A stretch of DNA of 64,000 bases from Streptomyces sp. DvalAA-43 (GTDB taxonomy: Bacteria; Actinomycetota; Actinomycetes; Streptomycetales; Streptomycetaceae), in assembly GCF_900091725.1 (NCBI RefSeq), contig NZ_FMBW01000044.1, positions 186,001 to 250,000 on the forward strand, in the 5' to 3' direction. The notes under the pieces are model-generated. The model searched no databases, was not told where the DNA came from, and saw nothing but the letters and a program-made list of their open reading frames with translations. The stretch's first letter is position 1. Every line of letters begins with the position of its first letter. Below, piece after piece: positions 55,149 through 63,973 of the stretch. The position numbers and the translations under genes were made by a program.

Positions 55149-56638
55149 GCCGGGGCCGGGCCAAGCGCGGCTTGGTCGAGGGGTTCGCGGACCCGTCGGT
55201 GATGAGCGAGGAGCAGCTTCGGGCCGAGGTCGCCGCGCTGGTGCGGGCCGATGAGGTGTCGGCGCGGCGGTGGGCGTGCGAGGTCCCGGACTGCGACGGG
55301 CTGCCCCATCCGGGGTGGCTGCACCACCATGCTCGTGCGGCGCAGCGGCGGCCGTTGTGGCTGTGGACGGTGTGGATGCTGCTCACGGGCCGTGGCTGGG
55401 GGAAGTCGCGGACGGCGGCGGAGGCGGTACGGGATTGGGCGAGGACGCCGGGGCAGCAGATCGCGGTGGTGGCGAAGAACGCCACGCTGGTGCGCGACAT
55501 CTGCTTCGAGTCCCCCAAGAGCGGGTTGCTGTCGGTGTTCCCGCCGGAGGAGATCGTCAAGTACAAGTCCGGCTTGGGCGAGACGACGCTGTGGTTGACC
55601 AACGGGACCGTCATCAGGGGGTTCGGCGCGGAGACGCCGGACAACCTGCGCGGGTGGGCGTTCGACAAGGCGTGGCTGGACGAGTACGCGGCCTGGAACC
55701 GGATCGTGGCGCAGGCGGTCTACGACATGATCTGGTTCTGCCTGCGCGAGGCGGACGCTCCGCAGGTCGTGATCTCCACGACGCCGAAGCCGCTCCCTCA
55801 CGTCAAGCGGCTCGTCGAGCGCGGCCGTGCGCAGGAGAAGAAGCACCGGGAAGGCGGTGCGCCGCCTCGGGTGGTGCTGACCCGCGGGCACATGCGGGAG
55901 AACGACGCGAACCTGAGCATGGCGGCCCGGGAGGAGCTGGAGGAGGAGTACGCCGGCACGCGCCTGGGACGGCAGGAGCTGTCCGGGGAGCTACTCGAGG
56001 ACGTGGAGGGCGCGCTGTGGAAGGGCTGGATGCTGGAGGTCGAGGGCTTTAGGCCCCGCCCCGAGCACCTGCCCGACCTTCAGCGGGTTGTGGTGGCCGT
56101 GGACCCGGCGACCAAGAGCCACGAGAACGCCGACATGACGGCCTTCACCGTGGCCGGGCGCGGCTTCCCGGTGGAGTCGATGTTCGGGGACGACCGGCCG
56201 CGCGGGTATCTGCTGCACGCCGAGCAGGACCGGTACACGCCGACGCAGGCGATGAAGCGGGCCGCGCAGCTGTATCACGAGCACCGCGCGGACTGCGTGG
56301 TCATCGAGGCGAACAACGGCGGCGACTACCTGCCCGCGCTGCTGGAGCAGGTGGACCCGACGGTGAACTGGCGAATCGTTCATGCGACGCGGGGGAAGCG
56401 GGCGCGGGCGGCTCCGGCTGCGCAGTTGTACGAGCAGGCTCGGGTGTCGCACGTCGGTCCGGCGCGGGTGTTCGCTGAGTTGGAGGAGCAGATGACCACG
56501 TTCGTCGGTCAGGGTGAGACGGAGGACTCGCCGGACCTGTTGGACTCGGCGGTGTGGGCGTTGTGGGACCTGTTCCTCGATCCGGCGATGCCGCCTCCAC
56601 GGGGCGGGAACGATCAGCGGTTGAGCGGTCGCCGGTGA
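55145..56638 (+). CDS. terL: Large terminase subunit
   Basis: The 497-residue DNA-packaging motor. Walker A-like TGRGWGKSRTAAE near residue 80, Walker B-like KAWLDEYAAW near residue 180, coupling motif ISTTPKP, and the C-terminal RNase H-like nuclease with Asp in VVAVDPATKS near residue 320, then EANNGGDYLP and SPDLLDSAVWAL. A Cys pair (CEVPDCDG) lies near residue 40. It pumps DNA into the prohead and cuts concatemers. Confidence 0.93.
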   Translation: MSRGRAKRGLVEGFADPSVMSEEQLRAEVAALVRADEVSARRWACEVPDCDGLPHPGWLHHHARAAQRRPLWLWTVWMLLTGRGWGKSRTAAEAVRDWARTPGQQIAVVAKNATLVRDICFESPKSGLLSVFPPEEIVKYKSGLGETTLWLTNGTVIRGFGAETPDNLRGWAFDKAWLDEYAAWNRIVAQAVYDMIWFCLREADAPQVVISTTPKPLPHVKRLVERGRAQEKKHREGGAPPRVVLTRGHMRENDANLSMAAREELEEEYAGTRLGRQELSGELLEDVEGALWKGWMLEVEGFRPRPEHLPDLQRVVVAVDPATKSHENADMTAFTVAGRGFPVESMFGDDRPRGYLLHAEQDRYTPTQAMKRAAQLYHEHRADCVVIEANNGGDYLPALLEQVDPTVNWRIVHATRGKRARAAPAAQLYEQARVSHVGPARVFAELEEQMTTFVGQGETEDSPDLLDSAVWALWDLFLDPAMPPPRGGNDQRLSGRR

Positions 56639-57057
56639 GCTGGGAGCACCACATGCACTCCTTGGGGTTGTGGAGCGGCGAGCCGCTGAGCCAGTAGGCG
56701 CCGTTGAGTTGTGCGGTGGGCGCGGGTGGCGTGTCGGGGGCGTGGAGGGAGCGCATGTCGGGGTAACGACGAACGGCGTGGCGAGGAACGGGCGTTGTCA
56801 CCGTGGGCGTGGGTGGTTCACCCGCTGTTTGGGTTGTTCTGGGGTTCGGGTTGCGTGCTGGCGGGGTGTGCGTCCGGACGCAAGCACATATGGATCATTC
56901 CTGCACCTAAGGGCATGATCTGGGTGTTTGGTTCCGCAACTTCTGGCAATTCTGCGGGAGTTCTCGGGAAACGCCCGCAAGTCTCGGCAATCGTCTTACG
57001 CCTGCTGTTACGCCTGGTCAGACTGCCGGTTGACTTGCCGTCTGAGACGAGGGGCGA
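56639..57057. other. Gap after the large terminase with no clear gene
   Basis: There is no rightward ORF with a good ribosome site. On the minus strand, 56801-56640 reads as a protein-like stretch (RYPDMRSLHAPDTP, QLNGAYWLSGSPL, ECMWC) before running antisense into the terminase; it may be a relic of a small zinc-knuckle gene. Bases 56900-57010 are less GC-rich than the surroundings and could hold the promoter of the lipoprotein gene. Confidence 0.35.
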
Positions 57058-57453
57058 ATGGTGAACCGTGCTGCGATAGCGGGCGTGGTGTTGGTGGTGG
57101 TCGGGGCCTGGGCCGTCAGCGGCTGCTCGGAGGGTGACCCCGCTCCGGCGGCGGAGGTGCCGTCGTACGGGCCGAGGCCGCCTGGGTACGTCGATCCGGT
57201 GACGGCGGCGAGTCGGCAGTTCAAGTGCTTGAAGGGCACGGAGTTCGACGCCCTCGAAGCGACGTTGACGACCACCCGCGTCGGTGATCCGGGCCGCGAT
57301 GCACAGGAGATCGAGATCGGGGGCTGGGTGGTGGATGGCAAGCCCGAGCCTTCGCTGAAGCTGCGCCGCGCGTCCTGGAAGAGCGAGCTGAAGCCGATGG
57401 ACGCCGAGTCGAAGCGCATCCTCACCGACCACAAGTGCCCGGTGACCTGGTGA
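57058..57453 (+). CDS. Phage-encoded lipoprotein
   Basis: A 131-residue protein with a Sec/lipoprotein signal (MVNRAAIAGVVLVVVGAWAVSGC) and lipobox AVSGC at residues 19-23; the mature part is a small soluble domain with two more Cys (QFKCLKG, HKCPVTW) that may form a disulfide. Lipoproteins inside phage late operons often act in superinfection exclusion or alter the lysogen's surface; that role is inferred. Its stop overlaps the next start (TGATG). Confidence 0.75.
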   Translation: MVNRAAIAGVVLVVVGAWAVSGCSEGDPAPAAEVPSYGPRPPGYVDPVTAASRQFKCLKGTEFDALEATLTTTRVGDPGRDAQEIEIGGWVVDGKPEPSLKLRRASWKSELKPMDAESKRILTDHKCPVTW

Positions 57454-57806
57454 TGGCCGACGGCAGTACGGAGGCCAGGAAGGAGCTGACGAGGCGGCTC
57501 GACCGGATGCGCTCGGAGATGACCGCCACGGAGTGGGACCTGTCGGCGGGGCTGCTGCGGATGTGGGCGGTGCATGGCGGTGGGCGTATCCAGTTCCGGC
57601 TGGAGGCCGAGGACCGGCGCGTGTTCACCCCGGCGGTTCAGGCTGCGGTGCTGGAGGCGTGGGAGCTGGCACGGCCTGTGGTCAAGGAATCCGGCGGGGT
57701 GGCCGAGCTGCTGCTTCTGCTCGATCAGGTGGCCGGAGAGGCCGAGCGGGACGCGGCTGCACTGGAGGGTATCGCGCAGGTGAGCGGGATGGACGGGGAC
57801 GCTTAG
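57453..57806 (+). CDS. Phage protein of unknown function, 117 residues
   Basis: Acidic, fully helical protein (ARKELTRRLDRMRSEMTA, VQAAVLEAWELARPVVKE). Overlaps the lipoprotein stop by 1 base, so co-translated. No family recognised; its place before the portal suggests a head-assembly or regulatory role. Confidence 0.65.
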   Translation: MADGSTEARKELTRRLDRMRSEMTATEWDLSAGLLRMWAVHGGGRIQFRLEAEDRRVFTPAVQAAVLEAWELARPVVKESGGVAELLLLLDQVAGEAERDAAALEGIAQVSGMDGDA

Positions 57807-57840
57807 GCTGATGTGACGGCGCGGGGCCGAACTTCCTGGA

Positions 57841-59604
57841 GTGGACGTGGGCCTGCGCCAACTGGTGATCGACGCGTGGTCGTGGCTGAACTACAAGCCG
57901 GTGGTCGCTGAGGCCGGCCGCCCCGGTAGCCGCGCGTTTCCGGAACTGGCCAAGACGTGGATGCCATCGCACGAGTTGCGGCGGCTGGCCGCGTACAAGG
58001 TGTTGGCGTCGTACGACAACAACCAGGCCGGGCAGCTCGCGGCCTTCGGCGGCGATGAGAGCGCACTGGAGCGTCGGGAGCTGGGCGACGCGGCGAACCT
58101 CGTGGACACGGCGCTGGGCTACCTGCTCGGTTCGGAGCAGAAGGTCTCGGTTGAGGGCGCTGAGCACGCCGACGAACAGACGCCGACGCCGGGCGCGGCG
58201 GAGGCCGCCGCCGTGCAGAAGCGGCTGCGGGCGTGGGCGGACAAGGAGCTGCTGACGTTCCGGGTCCAGCAGGCCGAGCGGGCAGCGGTGCTCCTCGGGG
58301 ACAGCGTGATGGTGCTGGCGTGGAACCCGGACAAGCAGCGGCCGACGCTCAGGGTGTACGACCCCGGGTTCTTCTTCCCGCAGTGGGACGACGACGCGGA
58401 CGACGACTTCCCGACCCGGGTGCATCTGGCGTGGGAGCTGCCTGCGGACGACGACGCCGGACTCAAGGCGCGGGTCCGTCGGGTGACGTACGAGCTGGGC
58501 CCGATCTCCGAGGGAGACGAGGAGGGCTTGGCGGGGGCGCGGACATATCCGTGGGAGCCGGGCCGGGCGTCCAACGTGACGTGCTACCTCACGGACGCGG
58601 AGTGGCTGCTGGAGGACCTGAAGAACGGCGAGACGCTGGACCGGCTGCCGATGAGCAAGGCGAGCTTCCGGCTCGGCGCGGACGGCACGGAGCTGAACCG
58701 GCTCGACTTGCTGATCGACTTCGTGCCGGTGGTGCACATCGCGAACACCATCCCGGACGGCGGCGAGCACTGGGGCCGGTCCGTGCTCGCTCGGGTTCTA
58801 CAGGCGCTCGATGAGCTGGCGGCCACGGACTCCGACGGCTCGGCGGCGTCCGCGACTACGGGCACGCCGATCATCGGTCTCGCCGGTGCGCGGCTGCCGG
58901 TGGACCGGGCGACGGGCAGGCCGCAGGAACTGGAGGTGAAGGCCGGGGCGGTGTGGCAGCTCGGTGAGACGGGCCGGATGGATGCCCTGGACACGTCGCC
59001 GCAGTTGGCCGAGTTGCGGGCGCGGGTGGATCACCTGCTGGAGCGGATCGCCTCCAACTCGCGGGTGACGGCGGCCGGGCTGGGGACGCTGGACGCCACG
59101 GAGGTGCCGTCGGGGTACGCGTTGAAGTTGGCGCTGGGGCCGCTGGATGCGCTGATCGGCATGATGCGGCTGGCCAGGGAGCACAAGTACCGGCTGCTGT
59201 TCAAGATGGTGCAGAGGCTGTACCAGGCCGGGCGGGCAGAAGGCTGGACGGCCGGGGAAACGCTGACGGCACGCCTGGCATGGGCGCCGCACACGCCGAC
59301 CGACCGCGGGGCGGTGCTGGAGGAGGTCGTGAAGGCGTACGGGGCCGGGGTGCTGTCGCTGGAGACGGCGGTGACGATGCTGCTGGAGGCCGGGTACCCG
59401 ATCAAGGACGCCTCGCAGGAGGTGGAGCGCATCCGGGCGAAGGCGCAGCAGGAGGCCGAGGTGCGGATGGCGGAGGCGGCTGCGCGGCGCGGGCGCGACG
59501 AGGATGAGGAGGACCAGGCAGACGACGCTGGTCCGGGCGCGGGCGAGGAGCGGAAGTCGGTGAAGAGGGAGAGCGAGCGGGAGCCGGTGGGCTCGGGCCG
59601 GTGA
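57841..59604 (+). CDS. Portal protein
   Basis: A 587-residue portal of the SPP1 gp6-like type, the dodecameric ring at one capsid vertex through which DNA passes. Features: N-terminal AAYKVLASYDNN, a beta wing (RVYDPGFFFPQWDDDADDDF), the stem/clip HIANTIPDGGEHWGRSVL and the long crown helix region (LLEAGYPIKDASQEVERIRAKAQQEAE). The tail is acidic and Arg-rich. The GTG at 57841 or 57847 is the start; the second has TGGAG at better spacing. Position after terL is canonical. Confidence 0.88.
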   Translation: MDVGLRQLVIDAWSWLNYKPVVAEAGRPGSRAFPELAKTWMPSHELRRLAAYKVLASYDNNQAGQLAAFGGDESALERRELGDAANLVDTALGYLLGSEQKVSVEGAEHADEQTPTPGAAEAAAVQKRLRAWADKELLTFRVQQAERAAVLLGDSVMVLAWNPDKQRPTLRVYDPGFFFPQWDDDADDDFPTRVHLAWELPADDDAGLKARVRRVTYELGPISEGDEEGLAGARTYPWEPGRASNVTCYLTDAEWLLEDLKNGETLDRLPMSKASFRLGADGTELNRLDLLIDFVPVVHIANTIPDGGEHWGRSVLARVLQALDELAATDSDGSAASATTGTPIIGLAGARLPVDRATGRPQELEVKAGAVWQLGETGRMDALDTSPQLAELRARVDHLLERIASNSRVTAAGLGTLDATEVPSGYALKLALGPLDALIGMMRLAREHKYRLLFKMVQRLYQAGRAEGWTAGETLTARLAWAPHTPTDRGAVLEEVVKAYGAGVLSLETAVTMLLEAGYPIKDASQEVERIRAKAQQEAEVRMAEAAARRGRDEDEEDQADDAGPGAGEERKSVKRESEREPVGSGR

Positions 59605-59633
59605 CGCGGACGCCGGGGTGCGTGGGCGGGGAG

Positions 59634-60686
59634 TCAGCGCCAGATGCCGCGTGCGCGCATCAGCTCGATCTGGGGTTCGGTGACGTTCTCGCGGTACTCG
59701 GCGTGGTCGTACGGCGGTCGGTCGGCGTAGAGATTGGCCGGGTAGATGCGCTGGTCGTACAGGGCGCGGTACAGCTCGGTGCGCAGGTCCTTGGGCCAGT
59801 TCGTCCACGCGGCGGTGGTGCGCTGTCGGCGCAGGGCAGGCAGATCGATGGTGGCGGTGACGAACGAGGCGACGCCGCCGTGGTCGAGGTGGCCGACAGT
59901 GCGGCCGGCGTGGTCGGTGATCGTGGAACGGCCCCCGAAGAAGTCGACGCGCTGCCCGTCGCCGCCGGTGTAGGAGGCCGGGTTGGGGGCGAGGACGTAC
60001 ATGAGGTTGTCGAGGGCGCGGGCCCGGTTCTGGATGTCGAAGGCGTCGGAGGCGACGCCGGGCAGCGGGTAGCTGGTGCGGTAGGCGATCTCGCACCCGC
60101 TGAGAGCGAGACCGCGGGCGTTCTCCGGGTAGGACGCCTCGTTGGCCATCATGACGCCGAGGCGGCCGATGGCGGTGTCCGCGACGGGCCAGTAGGCGTC
60201 GGGGCCGTTGCCGTTCAGCTCGGTCCACTGGTCGAGGACGTCGTGCGGGCTGAGGCTGTGTTCCATCGGCGGTAGCGGGGTGAGCTTGTAGTGCCGCAGG
60301 ACGATCGCGCCGGTCGGGGCGATGACGAAGCCGATGTTGAAGTACCGGTCGGGGAAGGCCGGGTGGAGGGCCTTGGCCTGCGCCATGATGTGGACGCCGA
60401 ACTCGCGAGCCCAGCGGCTGAGTTCTTCGCTCTCCGCTCCGGGGAGGGTGATCGCGCAGGTGCGGGCGTAGGTGGCGTGGTCGAGGTCGTGGATCTCGTC
60501 GGTGAACCCCTGGAGCGCGCCTTCGGGCAGGGCGACCAGACGGACAGGGTGGTCCAGGCCGCCGAGGGCGACGGCGGTTCGGGTGAGCGAGTACAGGTGG
60601 TCCAGGTTGGTGGCGATGTCGTCGCGGTCCTGGATCTCGGTGATCTCCGGGATGAGTCCGACCGCGGTGTACGGGTTGATCGTCAT
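59634..60686 (-). CDS. Nitrilase-superfamily protein lacking the catalytic cysteine
   Basis: A 350-residue carbon-nitrogen hydrolase fold. The Glu of the triad is in ALPEGALQG and the Lys in RHYKLTPLPP, but where the family has a Cys (GVMIC-WD..FPE) this protein reads GRLGVMMANEASYPENAR, with Ala. No other Cys stands at that position (one lies later in LSGCEIAY). It is on the opposite strand within the head operon, so it is cargo rather than a structural gene. ATG 60686 has GGAGG 8 bases upstream. It may be a pseudo-enzyme or use another nucleophile. Confidence 0.8.
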   Translation of the reverse strand: MTINPYTAVGLIPEITEIQDRDDIATNLDHLYSLTRTAVALGGLDHPVRLVALPEGALQGFTDEIHDLDHATYARTCAITLPGAESEELSRWAREFGVHIMAQAKALHPAFPDRYFNIGFVIAPTGAIVLRHYKLTPLPPMEHSLSPHDVLDQWTELNGNGPDAYWPVADTAIGRLGVMMANEASYPENARGLALSGCEIAYRTSYPLPGVASDAFDIQNRARALDNLMYVLAPNPASYTGGDGQRVDFFGGRSTITDHAGRTVGHLDHGGVASFVTATIDLPALRRQRTTAAWTNWPKDLRTELYRALYDQRIYPANLYADRPPYDHAEYRENVTEPQIELMRARGIWR

Positions 60687-60784
60687 GGGTGTGGCCTCCT
60701 TGTTCGACGCCATCCTGCGAGGGCAGTCGGACAACGGAAGTTGCGCCGGAGGGTATCGAGGTAGTCAGCGATGAGGGGGTGCCG

Positions 60785-61321
60785 GTGCAGGTTTCCAGGA
60801 GGGAATCATCCGAAGAGGGGCGTGTGCGGCTGTATGAGCAGGTGAGGGCAGTGCCGTACGCGACGGACGGTGCGCACGACGGTGAGTCGCTGCTCGTGGT
60901 CGGCCGTGGAGACTGCCTGGCGAAGGCCGGGTACTTGCTCGCTGGGCTCCGCGCACAGGGCTTGGTGGCACGCCCCGTTCGCTGGCTCTATCTGCTGCCG
61001 CCGAGACCCGACGAGGTGTACGGGCTCCGTTCTCGTGAGGACGTGCACACGGCAGTCGAAGTGTGGCTGGCGGGACGGTGGGTGATGGTGGACGCGACGT
61101 TCGATCCGCCTCTGGCGGCTGTGGGTTTCACCGTCGGACAGTGGGACGGGGCGACGGATACCGCTCCCGCCTGTGAGCCTGCCGGACCTTTGTGGCGTCC
61201 GGGTGAAGGACCGCCGCCTATGCCGAGAGGCCACGGGACGGGGCCCGACCCAGGAGGCCCCGCGTACCGCACCGCGTTCAATCGGTGGTTGCGCGATGTT
61301 CGGGCTGCGGGCGAAGCCTGA
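60785..61321 (+). CDS. Transglutaminase-like fold protein
   Basis: A 178-residue protein with the Cys-His-Asp set of the transglutaminase/protease fold: Cys in GRGDCLAKAGYLLAGL, His in REDVHTAVEVWLAG, Asp in RWVMVDATFDPP. The tail is Pro/Gly-rich. Such proteins are peptidases, transamidases or structural variants. It is divergent from the nitrilase-fold gene with about 100 bp between them. GTG 60785 follows AGGGGG; GTG 60779 is possible. Function in the phage is unknown. Confidence 0.7.
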   Translation: MQVSRRESSEEGRVRLYEQVRAVPYATDGAHDGESLLVVGRGDCLAKAGYLLAGLRAQGLVARPVRWLYLLPPRPDEVYGLRSREDVHTAVEVWLAGRWVMVDATFDPPLAAVGFTVGQWDGATDTAPACEPAGPLWRPGEGPPPMPRGHGTGPDPGGPAYRTAFNRWLRDVRAAGEA

Positions 61322-61387
61322 GCGGGGCGTGTCGGTAGTGGTGGCTACACTGATCGGCAGCGCGGGGGCGCGCTCTGGAGGAGATGC

Positions 61388-62095
61388 ATGGTCCGGCCCC
61401 TGCCGCCTCGCCGTCCTGTCGGCCACCGCCGTGACGGACGGCCGATCTATCCCATCCTCGGTGCCTCCTCGGAGGACGAGACGAACGACCAGCTCGATGA
61501 CGCCAACGACGACGGCGGGCAGGAGCAGCAGGTCACGTTCTCCCAGGACCGACTGGGCAAGATGCTCACCCGCGAGAAGGCCCAGGGCGAACGCGCGGCC
61601 ATCAAGCGGCTGTTGAGCACACTCGGGTTCGACAATCCCAAGGCACTGACCGAGTTCGTGACCACGCAGCGGGAGGCCGAGCAGGCCGCGCTGTCGGAGA
61701 TCGAACGCCGCGAACAGGCCGCGCAGGAGCGTGAGTTGCAGGCGGCGCGTCGGGAGGAGCTGGCCGCCGAGCGCGAGCGTGCGGCGCTTCGCCGGGCCGC
61801 GCTGGTCGCCCTCGGTGCCGAGGGCGATGACCTGGTGGACGCCGAGCGTCTGCTGGCCGTGGACGACGAAGACGCCGACGAGGCGCAGATCCAGTCGGCG
61901 GCCGAAGCCCTGCGTACCCGCCGTCCCGAGCTGTTCGGGGAGGTCCGTACCCCGGTGCCGGCGGCTCCCGCCGGTGCACCGGCCGGACGCGGCCCGACCC
62001 GTACGACGCCCGTGTCCAAGCCCGGCTCCGCAGGGCTGGAGATGGCCAAGCGCCGGGGCCTGATACCCGAGTTCAGCGACACAGCCGCCCGGTAG
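61388..62095 (+). CDS. Capsid scaffolding-type protein
   Basis: A 235-residue charged protein with an acidic N-terminus (SSEDETNDQLDDANDD), a long coiled coil (residues 85-140: REAEQAALSEIERREQAAQE) and a basic C-terminal helix (GLEMAKRRGLIPEF). That is the layout of phage scaffolding proteins that organise prohead assembly, and it lies two genes before the major capsid gene. ATG 61388 has GGAGG 6 bases upstream. Confidence 0.72.
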   Translation: MVRPLPPRRPVGHRRDGRPIYPILGASSEDETNDQLDDANDDGGQEQQVTFSQDRLGKMLTREKAQGERAAIKRLLSTLGFDNPKALTEFVTTQREAEQAALSEIERREQAAQERELQAARREELAAERERAALRRAALVALGAEGDDLVDAERLLAVDDEDADEAQIQSAAEALRTRRPELFGEVRTPVPAAPAGAPAGRGPTRTTPVSKPGSAGLEMAKRRGLIPEFSDTAAR

Positions 62096-62198
62096 TTCCG
62101 GGCCCGCATCCAGGGGACCACGCCCCGCAACTTCGTGGACGTCACCGCCTCCGTGGGCGGTGTGCGGAAGTCACCGCAGCGTCCATGGAGACACGCAC

Positions 62199-62615
62199 AT
62201 GACCATCCAGCCCGTCTCGAAGTCCGAGTACACCACCGCCAATCGCGAGTGGCTGGCTTCCCTGCACGGCACCGACTCCGTCGACACCATCACCCTCGAC
62301 CTGAACCTGTTCTGCGAGGGCACGCACTACGTGTGCGGCGACGGCTGCGACCCGTACGGCCGCGTCCTGTCCGGCGTGCCGGTCGGCCGCGTTGCGGAGT
62401 CCGGCCTCTACGGCCCGTACGACCCGGACGCCCACTGCGGCCGCCAGATCCTGCGCGGCTTCGTGATCGCTGAGGCCCCGTTCGCTCCGGGCCAGACCCG
62501 CGTCCCGGCCGCCCTCCTGTGGCACGGCGCGGTCAAGGCGTCGAAGGTCCCCGGCGGCATCGACGTGTCCCAGCTCGTGTGGCACCCGCGTGCCGCCCAG
62601 ATCCGCTTCGTCTGA
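62199..62615 (+). CDS. Probable head decoration or minor head protein
   Basis: A 138-residue, beta-rich protein (ITLDLNLFCEGTHYVCGDGCDPYG, QTRVPAALLWHGAVKAS) directly before the major capsid gene, the usual place of the decoration protein in siphophages with family E capsids. Cysteines near residues 40-50 may bind metal. ATG 62199 follows GGAGACACGCAC. Position is the main support. Confidence 0.6.
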   Translation: MTIQPVSKSEYTTANREWLASLHGTDSVDTITLDLNLFCEGTHYVCGDGCDPYGRVLSGVPVGRVAESGLYGPYDPDAHCGRQILRGFVIAEAPFAPGQTRVPAALLWHGAVKASKVPGGIDVSQLVWHPRAAQIRFV

Positions 62616-62630
62616 GCGGGGGCCTGAGCT

Positions 62631-63680
62631 GTGACGATTCAGGACCTCCTCAAGGACGTCTCGGTCATGGACCTGACGACGTTCGCCAGGGCGATCCCGT
62701 CCCCGAAGGACTTCCTCCTCACCCAGACGATCTTCCCGACCGTCGAGCTGCGCGAGGTGAAGTGGCGGACCAAGGACTCCGGCCGCTACGTCAACGTCGC
62801 CAAGTACCGGGCGTTCAACGCCTCCGTCCCGTTCGCGACCCGTGAGGCGTGGCAGACCTCCCGCGAGGGCGCGCTGCCTCCGCTGGGGCAGAAGCTCGTC
62901 GTCTCCGAGCAGGAGCAGATCCTGCTGGAGGCGTCGCACGGCTCCGATCAGGACCGGCTGATCGAGCTGCTGTACGACGACGTGGAGCGGCATGTCGAAG
63001 CCATCCGCTCCCGGCTGGAGCTGGCCGCCGGCGACGTGCTCGCGGACGGCAAGTTCGAGCTGGAGCAGGAGAACGGGCTCACCCTCGAAGTCGACTGGGG
63101 CGTGCCGGTGGAGAACCGGCCGGTCGCCCGTATCCCGTGGTCGGACCCGGCCTCCGACCCGATCGCGGACGAACTGCGGTGGATTCAGCAGCTCGACGAC
63201 ATCGGCGCCCCGGAACCGGAGCTGGTGATCACGAGCCGGAAGGCGTTCTCGTACCTGGCGGCGAACAACGCGTACAGGGCGGCGTACTACGGGAGCGTGA
63301 GTCCGTCGACTACGCCGACGGCGACGCTCACCCCGCAGCAGATCAACGTGGTGCGCGGCAACTACTCGCTGCCGCCGATCACGTTCTACAAGGCGCAGGT
63401 CCGGGTCGACGGCAAGCCCCGCAAGGTGCTGCCCGAGGACCTGTGGATTCTGGTGCCACCGGAGCGGGAGAAGTGGGCGCAGACCATGTACGGGGTCACC
63501 GCCGAGGGCCTGGTCCTCTCGCGCGGCACGAACCCCGAGATCGTCCGCGAGGACGCGCCGGGCCTGATCATCACCCGAGGCGTCCAGGACGACCCCGTGC
63601 AGATCTACACCAAGGGCGCCGCGGTCGGGATGCCCGTCATGCACACCCCGGACGCCCACATCGTGGCGAAGGTCCTGTGA
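62631..63680 (+). CDS. Major capsid protein, family E
   Basis: The 349-residue shell protein of the HK97-like fold, capsid protein E (lambda gpE-like) group. Typical stretches: RYVNVAKYRAFNASVPFATRE, a long helix DDVERHVEAIRSRLELAAGD, the P-domain region LVITSRKAFSYLAAN and the C-terminal VQDDPVQIYTKGAAVGMPVM. GTG 62631, 15 bp after the previous stop. Its stop overlaps the next start (TGATG). Confidence 0.88.
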   Translation: MTIQDLLKDVSVMDLTTFARAIPSPKDFLLTQTIFPTVELREVKWRTKDSGRYVNVAKYRAFNASVPFATREAWQTSREGALPPLGQKLVVSEQEQILLEASHGSDQDRLIELLYDDVERHVEAIRSRLELAAGDVLADGKFELEQENGLTLEVDWGVPVENRPVARIPWSDPASDPIADELRWIQQLDDIGAPEPELVITSRKAFSYLAANNAYRAAYYGSVSPSTTPTATLTPQQINVVRGNYSLPPITFYKAQVRVDGKPRKVLPEDLWILVPPEREKWAQTMYGVTAEGLVLSRGTNPEIVREDAPGLIITRGVQDDPVQIYTKGAAVGMPVMHTPDAHIVAKVL

Positions 63681-63973
63681 TGGCGGGCCGCGGGCGGCTG
63701 AAGGCCGCGGTGTACGTACAGGACCCGTCCTCGCGGGAGGAGCTGATCCTGCTGCCGGGCGAGTGCCCGGACCAGGAGGTGGCCGTGCTGATCACCAACC
63801 CGGACGCGTGGGAAGAACTGCCGGAGGACGGCGACGAGCTGGTTTCGGTCGAGAAGTCGGAGCAGTCAGCCGACGAGGCCGACGGTCAGGAGGCGGCGGC
63901 CGGCGGAGGCGGCGCGAAGAAGTCCGCGTCATCGAGGCGGGGCGGAGGCCGGTCGGCGTCCGCGTCGTCGTGA
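63680..63973 (+). CDS. Small phage head-region protein
   Basis: A 97-residue protein (MAGRGRLKAAVYVQDPSSRE) with a short beta domain (LILLPGECPDQEVAVLITNPDAWEEL) and a Gly/Ser/Arg-rich tail. Directly after the capsid gene; similar small proteins with an ITNPDVW-type strand stand there in many actinophages. Exact role unknown. Confidence 0.7.
   Translation: MAGRGRLKAAVYVQDPSSREELILLPGECPDQEVAVLITNPDAWEELPEDGDELVSVEKSEQSADEADGQEAAAGGGGAKKSASSRRGGGRSASASS

Noticed and set aside
56711..57064. 117-codon plus-strand ORF after the large terminase
   Set aside because: No ribosome site, and it overlaps the start of the well-supported lipoprotein gene.
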